Origin: an uncultured Bacteroidales bacterium
GTDB taxonomy: Bacteria > Bacteroidota > Bacteroidia > Bacteroidales > Marinilabiliaceae
Direction: 5' to 3'
DNA: 12,707 nucleotides
Assembly: GCA_934725785.1 (NCBI GenBank)
Contig: CAKVCS010000018.1
Span: 1 to 12,707, forward strand
In this document: piece by piece, positions 1 to 6,748 of the stretch
How the letters are laid out: each line of letters starts with the position of its first letter
How positions within the stretch are numbered: position 1 is the first letter of the stretch
The notes under the pieces: model-generated
The model's input: only the letters and a program-made list of their open reading frames with translations
What the model was told of the DNA's origin: nothing
Database searches by the model: none
Translations under genes and position numbers: made by a program

Positions 1-80
1 AATAACCATTATAGAACCAAGCGGCCTACTTCCTCCGCAATCTGACTGTGCGGGATGAGCCGTATAACCCCAAGAGCGAC

Positions 81-1475
81 ATGAACACTCTCTTTGACAA
101 GATATGGGATTCGCACGTGGTCCAGATTGTGCCAGACGGCCCCACGCAGCTCTACATCGACCGACTCTACGCCCACGAGGTGACAAGCCCGCAGGCGTTC
201 GAGGGGCTCCGCGAGCGAGGCGTCAAGTGCTTCCGCCCCGAGAAGATATACTGCATGCCCGACCACAACACCCCGACCCACGATCAGGACAAGCCTATCG
301 AGGACCCCGTCGGGCGCAAGCAGGTCGAGACTCTCGCCAAGAACACCAAGGAGTTCGGTCTCAGCCACTTCGCCATGGGTTCTGACCACAACGGCATCAT
401 CCACGTCGTCGGGCCCGAGCGAGGCCTCTCCCTTCCGGGCATGACGCTCGTCTGTGGAGACTCGCACACCTCCACCCACGGCGCTATGGGCGCGGTAGCC
501 TTTGGCATCGGCACCTCCGAGGTCGAGATGGTGATGGCCAGCCAGTGCATCCTCCAGAGCAAGCCCAAGTCGATGCGCATCAACGTTGAGGGAAGGCTCG
601 GCAAGGGCGTCACTGCCAAGGACGTGGCCCTCTACCTCATGACACAGCTGACGACATCGGGCGGAACTGGCTACTTCATCGAGTACTCCGGCTCGGCCGT
701 GAGGGGACTATCCATGGAGGGCCGACTCACGCTCTGCAACCTCTCTATCGAGATGGGCGCGCGCGGTGGCTTCATCGCACCCGACGAGACCACGTTCGAG
801 TACATCAAGGGCCGGGAGTTCGCCCCCAAGGGCGAGGAGTGGGATAAGGCAGTGGCTTACTGGAAGACCCTCAAGAGCGGAGACGATGCCGTCTTCGACA
901 AGGAGCTCACTTTCCGCGCCGAGGACATCACCCCGTGGATCACCTACGGCACCAACCCCGGCATGGGCATGGCAATCGACGGCAACATCCCGACCCTCGA
1001 CTCCATCGACGAGGCCGGACGTATCTCTTTCCAGAAGTCTATGGACTACATGGGTTTCCAGCCGGGCCAGAAGGTTCTGGGTCACAAGGTCGACTACGTT
1101 TTCCTCGGTGCCTGCACCAACGGGCGCATTGAGGATTTCCGCGCCTTCGCGAGCATCGTGAAGGGGCGCAAGAAGAATCCGGACGTGGTGGCATGGCTCG
1201 TGCCGGGCTCTTGGATGGTCGATAAGCAGATCCGCGAGGAGGGGCTTGACAAGGTCCTTGCCGAGGCCGGCTTCGCCATCCGCCAGCCGGGCTGCTCCGC
1301 TTGCCTCGCCATGAACGATGACAAGGTGCCGGCTGGCAAGTATGCCGTCTCCACCAGCAACCGTAACTTCGAGGGTCGACAGGGGCCAGGCTCGCGCACC
1401 ATCCTGGCAAGCCCGCTTGTCGCTGCCGCTGCAGCGGTTACTGGCGTGGTGACCGACCCCCGCGAGCTTGTGTAG
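81..1475 (+). CDS. leuC: 3-isopropylmalate dehydratase large subunit (LeuC)
   Basis: Large, iron-sulfur-bearing subunit of isopropylmalate isomerase, which converts 2-isopropylmalate to 3-isopropylmalate in cytoplasmic leucine synthesis together with LeuD. The 464-residue product has the usual family length. It begins MNTLFDKIWDSHVV, has CGDSHTSTHGAMGAVAFGIG in the N-terminal half, and carries the three [4Fe-4S] ligand cysteines at about residues 345 (GACTNGR), 405 and 408 (GCSACLAMN). The frame is open further upstream, through a GTG at 48, to a stop at 12-14, but LeuC homologues begin at MNTLFDK, so I chose the ATG at 81. No clear Shine-Dalgarno sequence is seen. leuD does not follow: the gene is succeeded by a terminator-like hairpin and then parA, so leuC is the last gene of its unit or stands alone. 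Isoleucine codons are almost all ATC (21 of 25), suggesting high expression. Confidence 0.96.
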   Translation: MNTLFDKIWDSHVVQIVPDGPTQLYIDRLYAHEVTSPQAFEGLRERGVKCFRPEKIYCMPDHNTPTHDQDKPIEDPVGRKQVETLAKNTKEFGLSHFAMGSDHNGIIHVVGPERGLSLPGMTLVCGDSHTSTHGAMGAVAFGIGTSEVEMVMASQCILQSKPKSMRINVEGRLGKGVTAKDVALYLMTQLTTSGGTGYFIEYSGSAVRGLSMEGRLTLCNLSIEMGARGGFIAPDETTFEYIKGREFAPKGEEWDKAVAYWKTLKSGDDAVFDKELTFRAEDITPWITYGTNPGMGMAIDGNIPTLDSIDEAGRISFQKSMDYMGFQPGQKVLGHKVDYVFLGACTNGRIEDFRAFASIVKGRKKNPDVVAWLVPGSWMVDKQIREEGLDKVLAEAGFAIRQPGCSACLAMNDDKVPAGKYAVSTSNRNFEGRQGPGSRTILASPLVAAAAAVTGVVTDPRELV

Positions 1476-1503
1476 GTAAACTCGGCTAAGTGCTTTCATA
1501 ACG

Positions 1504-1551
1504 GATGCGCACCGGGACTCTTATGGGGTTCCGGTGCGCATCTCTCCATTT
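1504..1551 (+). terminator. Probable intrinsic terminator of leuC
   Basis: A perfect 12-bp inverted repeat, GATGCGCACCGG (1504-1515) and CCGGTGCGCATC (1531-1542), can extend inward by G-U and A-U pairs to leave a loop of about 5 bases. It is followed by TCTCCATTTT. The stem is strong but the T-run is short and delayed, so termination is likely rather than certain. It begins 28 bases after the leuC stop codon. Confidence 0.65.
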
Positions 1552-1564
1552 TGACGAGATAGTG

Positions 1565-1611
1565 TTGACAATTATCAAGTCAGATGCTCGGGCGTTGACA
1601 AGTTATTGACA
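1565..1611 (+). repeat. Three TTGACA direct repeats
   Basis: TTGACA occurs at 1565-1570, 1595-1600 and 1606-1611. The starts are 30 and 11 bases apart, close to whole turns of the helix, so all three would lie on one face of the DNA. The first two are extended as TTGACAATTAT and TTGACAAGTTAT. The first copy also sits in an imperfect palindrome (1565-1578, 12 of 14 positions symmetric). Bacteroidota promoters do not normally use a TTGACA -35 element and no matching -10 box was found, so binding sites for a protein are a better guess than promoters. Confidence 0.5.
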
Positions 1612-1677
1612 GAGTGTCGGTAACTCCGCGGGTTTACGCCAGCCCCCGGTCTTATCGGTTTGAATTACAGAAGGCTA

Positions 1678-1716
1678 AGTGCGCTCACAGTTATAAACAA
1701 GCGCATTTTGTTTTAT
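1678..1716 (+). terminator. Terminator-like hairpin upstream of parA
   Basis: AGTGCGCT (1678-1685) pairs with AGCGCATT (1700-1707) over 8 bp with one G-U pair and a 14-base loop, followed by TTGTTTTA. It could be a backup terminator for transcription coming from leuC, or the end of a short transcript beginning in this intergenic region. It has not been tied to any gene. Confidence 0.35.
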
Positions 1717-1725
1717 GTTGATAAC

Positions 1726-1820
1726 TCGTGGAACATTGAAGGACTGGCGAAATAAAGCTCTAACGCGTTGAATTGCAACGTGTAAGTGCGGCTGAGACGG
1801 TCTTGGGCATCGTGGAACAT
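1726..1820 (+). repeat. Two copies of TCGTGGAACAT, half-parS-like
   Basis: The same 11-mer occurs at 1726-1736 and 1810-1820, 84 bases apart (about eight helical turns). Its GTGGAACA core is one arm of the palindromic parS type TGTTCCACGTGGAACA, quoted from general knowledge. Around the second copy, 12 of 16 positions match that palindrome (1804-1819); around the first, 11 of 16 (1720-1735). The left arms are degenerate, so these are half-site candidates rather than proven parS. Their place just upstream of parA-parB makes ParB binding or autoregulation plausible. Confidence 0.4.
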
Positions 1821-1845
1821 CACAACCATATAGTGAAAAAAAGAG

Positions 1846-1853
1846 TATCTTTG
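1846..1853 (+). promoter_or_regulatory. Bacteroidota -7 promoter element for parA operon
   Basis: TATCTTTG fits the Bacteroidota -7 consensus TAnnTTTG and is preceded by an A-rich tract. Transcription would start near 1859-1861, giving a leader of about 34 bases before the parA ATG. No clear -33 TTTG element is seen at the usual spacing, so the call rests on the -7 box and its position. Confidence 0.6.
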
Positions 1854-1893
1854 CCAAGCGTTCAACTATAAGAGTAGCTTAAAATTGACTGTA

Positions 1894-2673
1894 ATGGCAA
1901 AAGTCATTTCCATATCAAATCAAAAAGGCGGTGTCGGCAAGACCACCACGGCCATAAACCTTGGCGCAAGTCTCGCCGTGCTCGAGAAGAAGGTGCTCAT
2001 CATTGATGCTGATGCGCAGGCCAACTCGACATCGGGCCTCGGCTTCGACGTCGAGAGCATGAAGACGACCATCTATGAGTGCATGGTGAACGATGTCGAC
2101 CCTAAGTCCGCCGTGCTCAAGTGCGAGATTGACAACCTCTATATATTACCCTCCCACACCGACCTAGCCGGTGCTGAGATTGAGCTTATCAACATGACCG
2201 ACCGCGAGAGGGTCATGAAGCGCATGGTCGACAAGCTCCGAGACGACTTCGACTACATCCTCATAGATTGCAGCCCCTCGCTCGGCCTCGTGACGGTCAA
2301 CGCCCTCACGGCCTCCGACTCTGTCATAATTCCCGTCCAGTGCGAATATTTCGCGCTCGAGGGTCTCGGCAAGCTTTTCAAGACCATCAAGATAATCCAA
2401 AAAGGTCTCAACCCGCGCCTCGAGATTGAGGGGTTCCTCCTCACTATGTTCGACGCCCGCACCCTCCTCTCCAAGCAGGTCCAGGAGCAGGTGGTGGCCG
2501 TGTTCAAGGACATGGTGTTCAAGACCGTCATTGCCCGCAACGTCCGACTCTCCGAGGCTCCGAGCCACGGCCAGGCTGCCATAAGTTACGACGTCGCGAG
2601 CAACGGAGCGCAAAACTATCTCAACCTTGCGCAGGAGGTCCTCAATCGCAACGCCTCAAAAGCGGCAAAGTAG
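1894..2673 (+). CDS. parA: Chromosome-partitioning ATPase ParA (Soj family)
   Basis: ParA-type P-loop ATPase that acts with ParB to segregate newly replicated origins; ATP-bound dimers bind the nucleoid and are released on ParB-stimulated hydrolysis. The 259-residue protein has the deviant Walker A motif KGGVGKTTT at 11-19 with signature lysine K11, a switch I-type DADAQANST at 38-46, and Walker B YILIDCSPS at 121-129. The conserved RNVRLSEAPSHGQ at 215-227 is typical of chromosomal Soj proteins. There is no N-terminal helix-turn-helix, unlike larger plasmid ParA proteins. The frame also contains a TTG at 1885, three codons earlier, but the ATG at 1894 gives the standard N-terminus MAKVISISNQKGG. 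First gene of an apparent operon with parB 28 bases downstream. Confidence 0.96.
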   Translation: MAKVISISNQKGGVGKTTTAINLGASLAVLEKKVLIIDADAQANSTSGLGFDVESMKTTIYECMVNDVDPKSAVLKCEIDNLYILPSHTDLAGAEIELINMTDRERVMKRMVDKLRDDFDYILIDCSPSLGLVTVNALTASDSVIIPVQCEYFALEGLGKLFKTIKIIQKGLNPRLEIEGFLLTMFDARTLLSKQVQEQVVAVFKDMVFKTVIARNVRLSEAPSHGQAAISYDVASNGAQNYLNLAQEVLNRNASKAAK

Positions 2674-2701
2674 AGTCTTTCACCACCAAACAAACGGATA
2701 A

Positions 2702-3631
2702 ATGGCTAAGAACATTGGCCTCGGGCGCGGACTCGGAAAGGGTCTCGGAGCCCTGCTTGGCGACGACGCGGTGGAGAAAGAGCCACAGACCGCGGCAGCC
2801 GTAGACGAGATTCCGCTCGACATAATTGACGTCAACCCTTGGCAGCCCCGTACGGAGTTCAAGGAGGAGGAGCTTGAGGAACTCGCCACGTCAATCCTCA
2901 ACTACGGCATCATCACCCCGCTCACCCTCCGTAAGGTCGACGACCGCTATCAGATAATAGCTGGTGAGAGGCGATTCCGGGCCGCCAAGATGGTCGGCCT
3001 TGACAAGGTGCCAGCCTACGTGAGGGACGTGACCGACGACAAGATGCTCGCCGTCGCGCTCATCGAGAACATTCAGAGGCAGGATCTCAACCCGATAGAG
3101 GAGGCCCTCAGCTACCAGAGGCTCATCAGCGAGTGTAACCTGACGCAGGAGACCCTTGCCGACCAGGTGGGCAAGAAGCGCTCCACCGTCACCAACTACC
3201 TCCGCCTGCTCAAGCTGCCCGAGGACATCCAGTCCGGGCTGCGCGACAAGCTCATAACAATGGGCCACGCGCGCGCAATAATGGGCGTGGAGGACGAGGA
3301 GACGCAGCTCATGCTCTTCCATGAGACCATTGAGCAGGGTTACTCCGTGCGCAGAATTGAGGAGATGGTGAGGGCGTATAACGACCCCAGCTACTCGCCT
3401 GCCGACGAGTCCGCCGAGGCCGAGCAGGGACGACCGGCCAAGCCGCAGACCCCGAAGGCGCAGACTCCCGAGGAGTATAAGGCGCTCGGCTCGCAGCTTT
3501 CGTCATACTTTGGCACAAAGGTGAGCCTCGCCTGCAATGCGCAGGGCAAGGGCAAGATTACCATTCCTTTCGCGACTCCGGAGGAGCTTGAGAAGATTAT
3601 GGAGATTCTCGACACCGCACGCCAGAAATAA
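2702..3631 (+). CDS. parB: Chromosome-partitioning protein ParB (Spo0J family)
   Basis: CTP-dependent sliding clamp that loads at parS, spreads along DNA near the origin and stimulates ParA. The 309-residue product has the expected three parts. The N-terminal peptide GLGRGLGKGLGALLG (6-20) is the ParA-contacting segment. The ParB/Srx nucleotide-binding domain (about 36-135) contains GERRFRA at 88-94 and ENIQRQDLNPIEEA at 122-135. A helix-turn-helix for parS recognition follows (about 147-171, LTQETLADQVGKKRSTVTNY). A Pro/Gln/Glu-rich linker (about 232-258) leads to the C-terminal dimerisation domain. The next gene starts 6 bases after the stop codon, indicating co-transcription. Confidence 0.96.
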   Translation: MAKNIGLGRGLGKGLGALLGDDAVEKEPQTAAAVDEIPLDIIDVNPWQPRTEFKEEELEELATSILNYGIITPLTLRKVDDRYQIIAGERRFRAAKMVGLDKVPAYVRDVTDDKMLAVALIENIQRQDLNPIEEALSYQRLISECNLTQETLADQVGKKRSTVTNYLRLLKLPEDIQSGLRDKLITMGHARAIMGVEDEETQLMLFHETIEQGYSVRRIEEMVRAYNDPSYSPADESAEAEQGRPAKPQTPKAQTPEEYKALGSQLSSYFGTKVSLACNAQGKGKITIPFATPEELEKIMEILDTARQK

Positions 3632-3637
3632 CCAACA

Positions 3638-4363
3638 GTGAATAGGATTCTCTCCCGCCTCATATCAGCGCTCATGCTCCTGGTGCTGCCGGCCTGTGTC
3701 GGCGTCACCGCCGCGTCGGCGCAGGGCTATGGGGACTCCAACATCATCTCGGCGGACTCCTTGGCGAGCAATGAGCCTCTTGATCCGTTTCCGCCAACCG
3801 TGCTGCTGACGGACACCCTCGTCCTCGTCCATGGCGAGACGGTTCGGCTCATACCGTCCGTGCACGTGGGCGCGCTTGGACACTCTCCCCATACGGCCAC
3901 CATGTACGCCGCCATATTGCCGGGCCTCGGGCAGATTTATAACAAGAAGTACTGGAAGCTGCCTCTACTCTATGGCGGCGCGGCGGCGCTCGGCTATGCC
4001 ATACATTTCAATAACAAGTATCTCAAGAAGTATAGCAATGCCTATCGGGACTTCCTGCTCGGCGACCCGAACAACAAGAGCTATATGTACTTCGTCGACA
4101 AGGCGCACCTGACCGAGGCCGACGTCCAGGGGCAGTACAAGACGTGGTTCCAAAACTCGCTCAAGAAAAAGAAGGACTATTACCGCAGATATCGCGACCT
4201 GTCCATCTTTGGCATGGCGGGGCTGTATCTCGTCCAGATAGTTGACGCCTGCGTCGATGCGCACTTCTTCAATTTCGACGTGTCCGACGACCTCGCCATC
4301 AATTGGGCCCCGGCGGCTTCTCCTGGCAGCGGGGTGGGCGCCACCGTGGCGCTCCGTTTCTGA
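3638..4363 (+). CDS. DUF5683-family envelope protein
   Basis: Function unknown; the family commonly lies just downstream of parA-parB in Bacteroidales. The 241-residue product begins at GTG 3638 with a hydrophobic signal peptide (about 1-28) ending ASAQ, a good signal peptidase I site. LPAC at 17-20 is a poor lipobox because of the proline. The conserved block HSPHTATMYAAILPGLGQIY (82-101) and KKYWKLPLLYGGAAALGYAI (103-122) is the DUF5683 signature, with hydrophobic segments near 88-100, 107-122 and 188-206. A lysine- and tyrosine-rich loop (about 168-186) lies between them. The C-terminus ends GATVALRF, a terminal-phenylalanine strand suggestive of outer-membrane association. Only 6 bases separate it from parB, so it belongs to that operon; a role linking segregation and the envelope is conjecture. 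Confidence 0.85.
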   Translation: MNRILSRLISALMLLVLPACVGVTAASAQGYGDSNIISADSLASNEPLDPFPPTVLLTDTLVLVHGETVRLIPSVHVGALGHSPHTATMYAAILPGLGQIYNKKYWKLPLLYGGAAALGYAIHFNNKYLKKYSNAYRDFLLGDPNNKSYMYFVDKAHLTEADVQGQYKTWFQNSLKKKKDYYRRYRDLSIFGMAGLYLVQIVDACVDAHFFNFDVSDDLAINWAPAASPGSGVGATVALRF

Positions 4364-4419
4364 GTGGGCCCGTGAGGCTTCGGCATTTTTCCCTCAACCG
4401 TATTTTCACCCCTTCCCCT

Positions 4420-5175
4420 ATGTCTGTCAAAAATATAGACATACTCCCGACCGCCCAGGCGGCCGAGGGGTACGATTTCTCGTGTTCTGTGGCGGTGGTC
4501 ATCGACGTGCTCCGCGCCACGAGTGTCATAACGCAGGCTTTGGCCAACGGGGCTGCGGCGGTGGCCCCTGTCTTGTCGCCCGACGAGGGGTTCGCCCTTG
4601 CCGACAAGTTAGGCCGCGGGTCGGTTGTCTTAGGCGGGGAGAGGAACGCCGACCGCATTCCGGGCTTTGACCTCGGCAACTCGCCGCAAGACTACACGGC
4701 CGCCGTGGTGGGTGGCAAGACGGTCGTCATCACTACCACCAACGGGACTTTGGCGCTGAGGAACAGCGAGTCCGCCAGGGCTGTTGTGGCCGCCTCCATG
4801 CTCAATTACAGGGCTGCCGCGCGAGCCGCGGCAGGCTTGGCGGCGGAACGCGGCGCGGACTCTGTAGTCCTCGTTTGCTCTGGCAACTATGGCCAGCTCA
4901 CTCTTGAGGACTGTTTCTGCGCTGCGGTGATGTCCGACGTCGTCGTGTCAGAGTGCGCTGGCGCGGGTTTCGCTACCGACATGGCCGTGGCTCTCCACAA
5001 CCTGTCATACGCCCGCCAGGCGTCCGACCTGTCGCTTGTCAGCCAGTCGCGCCACTTTGGGCGGCTGCTGGCAAAGGGCTACGCCGCCGATGCCGACGTG
5101 TGCCTGCGCCGGCCCGGCACGGTTGACGCCGTCCCCCTCATGGGAGCGGACGGGTTCCTCCGCTTGGGGGCCTGA
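4420..5175 (+). CDS. comB: Probable 2-phosphosulfolactate phosphatase (ComB family)
   Basis: ComB hydrolyses 2-phospho-3-sulfolactate to 3-sulfolactate, a Mg-dependent step known from coenzyme M synthesis in methanogens; the physiological role in Bacteroidota is not settled. The 251-residue product has the family landmarks in order: VIDVLRATS (27-35), GGERN (72-76), GFDLGNSP (82-89), TTTNGT (105-110), CSGN (153-156) with LED (162-164), and SRHFGRLLAKG (210-220). I start it at ATG 4420 because upstream in-frame codons overlap the preceding gene and the homologous region begins shortly after this Met. The gap to the DUF5683 gene is 56 bases with no obvious promoter, so it is probably the last gene of the par operon. 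No ComA, ComC or other sulfonate genes are in the window. Confidence 0.88.
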   Translation: MSVKNIDILPTAQAAEGYDFSCSVAVVIDVLRATSVITQALANGAAAVAPVLSPDEGFALADKLGRGSVVLGGERNADRIPGFDLGNSPQDYTAAVVGGKTVVITTTNGTLALRNSESARAVVAASMLNYRAAARAAAGLAAERGADSVVLVCSGNYGQLTLEDCFCAAVMSDVVVSECAGAGFATDMAVALHNLSYARQASDLSLVSQSRHFGRLLAKGYAADADVCLRRPGTVDAVPLMGADGFLRLGA

Positions 5176-5219
5176 CGGCTAAAGTGGGCGCGTCTGCCGC
5201 CTCGTGCGTTATTTTTTGT

Positions 5220-5227
5220 TACATTTG
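5220..5227 (+). promoter_or_regulatory. Bacteroidota -7 promoter element for rpoN operon
   Basis: TACATTTG matches TAnnTTTG and sits directly after a T-rich run in the only sizeable gap between comB and rpoN. The predicted start near 5233-5235 gives a leader of about 44 bases. The identical octamer, also preceded by TGT, occurs before the ligase fusion at 8207. No convincing -33 element is seen. Confidence 0.6.
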
Positions 5228-5277
5228 TGATGAGCGGGCGTCGCCCCCCTCCGCAGTAATAATAGACGTCATACCTT

Positions 5278-6744
5278 ATGGCCATTAGTCAAAGCATGCA
5301 GCTCAAGCTGCAACAGAAGCTGTCCCCCATGCAGATTCAGCTCGTCAAGCTCCTCGAAATACCGACGGCGCAGATGGAGCAGAGAATAAAAGAGGAGATA
5401 GAGGCCAACCCCGTGCTCGAGGTTGACGAGCAGGCCACCATGCAGAAAGAGAAGGAGCAGGAGACCGAGCCGCAGATAAACTCCGCGCAAGATGAGCAGC
5501 CGGACGACGGCACCATCGAGGGCTACCTGCTTAACGAGGACATCCCTGCCTATAAGCTCCAGTCCAACAACTACTCCGACGACGACAAGCGCGAGAGCGT
5601 CCCTTATTCCGAGGCAGCCTCGTTCTACGAGCATCTTGAGGAGCAGGTGGGGCTCTGCGACTTCTCCGAGACTCAGGCGCAAATAGCGAAATATGTCATT
5701 GGCAATATTGACGAGGACGGCTATCTGCGCAGGGACGTTGGCAGCATCGCCGACGACATATCGTTCGCCACTGGTAAGGAGGTGTCCGACGACGAGGTGA
5801 GCAAGGTGCTCGAGGCCGTGCAGCAGATGGACCCTCCCGGCGTGGGGGCTCGCGATTTGCGGGAGTGCCTGCTGCTCCAGTTGCGAAAGGCCCGCAAGCC
5901 CACTGCCGACGTGCAGAACGCCATAGCCATTATCGACTCATGCTTTGAGGAGTTCTCCAAGCACCACTATGACAAGGTGGGCAGGAGGCTGCAGCTCGAC
6001 GAGGCGGACCTCAAGGCCGCCACCGACGTCATCCTCAGGCTCAACCCCAAGCCGGGCAGCGCTTACAGCGGCGGGGCGGCGCGGCAGGCGCAGCACGTCA
6101 TGCCCGACTTTATAATAGACTACGACAACGGCGAGCTCGGCTTCCATCTGAACCAGAGAGGCGAGCCGGAGCTCAAGATAAGCAGCTCCTACGCCTCCAT
6201 GCTCCGAGAGTACTCCACCAACAAGGCCAATCAGAGCAAGGAGCAGAAAGACGCCGCCACGTTCGTAAAAGACAAGATCAAGTCCGCCCAGTGGTTCATT
6301 GACGCCATCAAGCAGAGGCGGAACACCCTCTCGCTCGTCATGCAGGCCATCATAGATTATCAGGGCGACTATTTCATCGATGGCGATGAGACGAAGCTCA
6401 AGCCAATGGTGCTCAAGGATATTGCTGATAAGACGGGGCTCGACGTTTCCACAATATCGCGCGTCTCGAACAGCAAGTACGTCCAGACCACTTTCGGGAT
6501 CTTCCCGCTCAAGTACTTCTTCTCCGAGGGCATACAGAACGCCGACGGCGACGACGTGTCCACGCGCGAGGTCAAGACCATATTGCGCGAGGCCGTCGAT
6601 GCCGAGGACAAGCGTTCCCCGCTTACCGACGAGAAGCTCGTCGAGCTTCTCGCGCAGAAGTCTTACAGCATTGCGCGGCGCACGGTCGCCAAATACCGCG
6701 AGCAGCTCGGCATACCTGTAGCTCGGCTGCGCAAAACTCTCTGA
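5278..6744 (+). CDS. rpoN: RNA polymerase sigma-54 factor
   Basis: Alternative sigma factor that binds -24/-12 promoters and requires AAA+ enhancer-binding activators to open them. The 488-residue protein shows the complete architecture. Region I is glutamine- and leucine-rich (about 1-50, MQLKLQQKLSPMQIQLVKLL). Region II is acidic and variable (about 50-110). The core-binding domain (about 118-310) includes NIDEDGYL and MDPPGVGARDLRECL (184-198). The helix-turn-helix region (about 376-415) contains DIADKTGLDVSTISRVSNSK. The RpoN box ARRTVAKYRE is at 466-475. The start at ATG 5278 is the first possible Met and puts region I at the N-terminus. Isoleucine codon use differs strongly from leuC: ATA 15, ATC 10, ATT 8. 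The next gene begins 4 bases after the stop codon. No activator gene is in the window. Confidence 0.97.
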   Translation: MAISQSMQLKLQQKLSPMQIQLVKLLEIPTAQMEQRIKEEIEANPVLEVDEQATMQKEKEQETEPQINSAQDEQPDDGTIEGYLLNEDIPAYKLQSNNYSDDDKRESVPYSEAASFYEHLEEQVGLCDFSETQAQIAKYVIGNIDEDGYLRRDVGSIADDISFATGKEVSDDEVSKVLEAVQQMDPPGVGARDLRECLLLQLRKARKPTADVQNAIAIIDSCFEEFSKHHYDKVGRRLQLDEADLKAATDVILRLNPKPGSAYSGGAARQAQHVMPDFIIDYDNGELGFHLNQRGEPELKISSSYASMLREYSTNKANQSKEQKDAATFVKDKIKSAQWFIDAIKQRRNTLSLVMQAIIDYQGDYFIDGDETKLKPMVLKDIADKTGLDVSTISRVSNSKYVQTTFGIFPLKYFFSEGIQNADGDDVSTREVKTILREAVDAEDKRSPLTDEKLVELLAQKSYSIARRTVAKYREQLGIPVARLRKTL

Positions 6745-6748
6745 GCAT

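Larger units (their letters stand above)
1476..1893. other. Long non-coding region between leuC and parA
   Basis: This is the only stretch over 300 bases without a supported gene. In order it holds the leuC terminator hairpin, a cluster of three TTGACA motifs (1565-1611), loose DnaA-box-like nonamers (1603-1611, 1691-1699 and 1716-1724, all fitting TTATNNACA on one strand or the other), a second hairpin with a T-rich tail (1678-1716), two copies of the 11-mer TCGTGGAACAT (1726-1736, 1810-1820), and the parA promoter (1846-1853). By eye it is richer in A+T than its neighbours. No tRNA or convincing small ORF was seen; a 60-codon minus-strand frame at 1675-1857 has no recognisable features. The contents would suit a partition or replication control region, but that is inference. 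Confidence 0.6.

Noticed and set aside
48..80. In-frame upstream extension of leuC from GTG 48
   Set aside because: LeuC homologues start at MNTLFDK, which corresponds to ATG 81; the extra 11 residues are not part of the family. The frame stays open to a stop at 12-14 without any other support.
708..1499. Minus-strand 263-codon open frame antisense to leuC
   Set aside because: GC-rich shadow of leuC; no recognisable motifs, and the plus strand encodes a complete conserved enzyme.
1655..1672. T-loop-like sequence suggesting a tRNA
   Set aside because: GGTTTGAATTACAG loosely resembles a T-arm but no acceptor, D or anticodon stem could be paired around it.
4303..4419. Longer comB starting inside the DUF5683 gene
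   Set aside because: The extra 39 residues overlap a well-supported gene in another frame and are arginine/glycine-rich with no resemblance to ComB; ATG 4420 gives the family N-terminus.
5176..5219. Possible terminator after comB
   Set aside because: A short stem (GGGCG with CGCCT) is about 9 bases away from the T-run and very weak; the T-run is more likely part of the rpoN promoter context.
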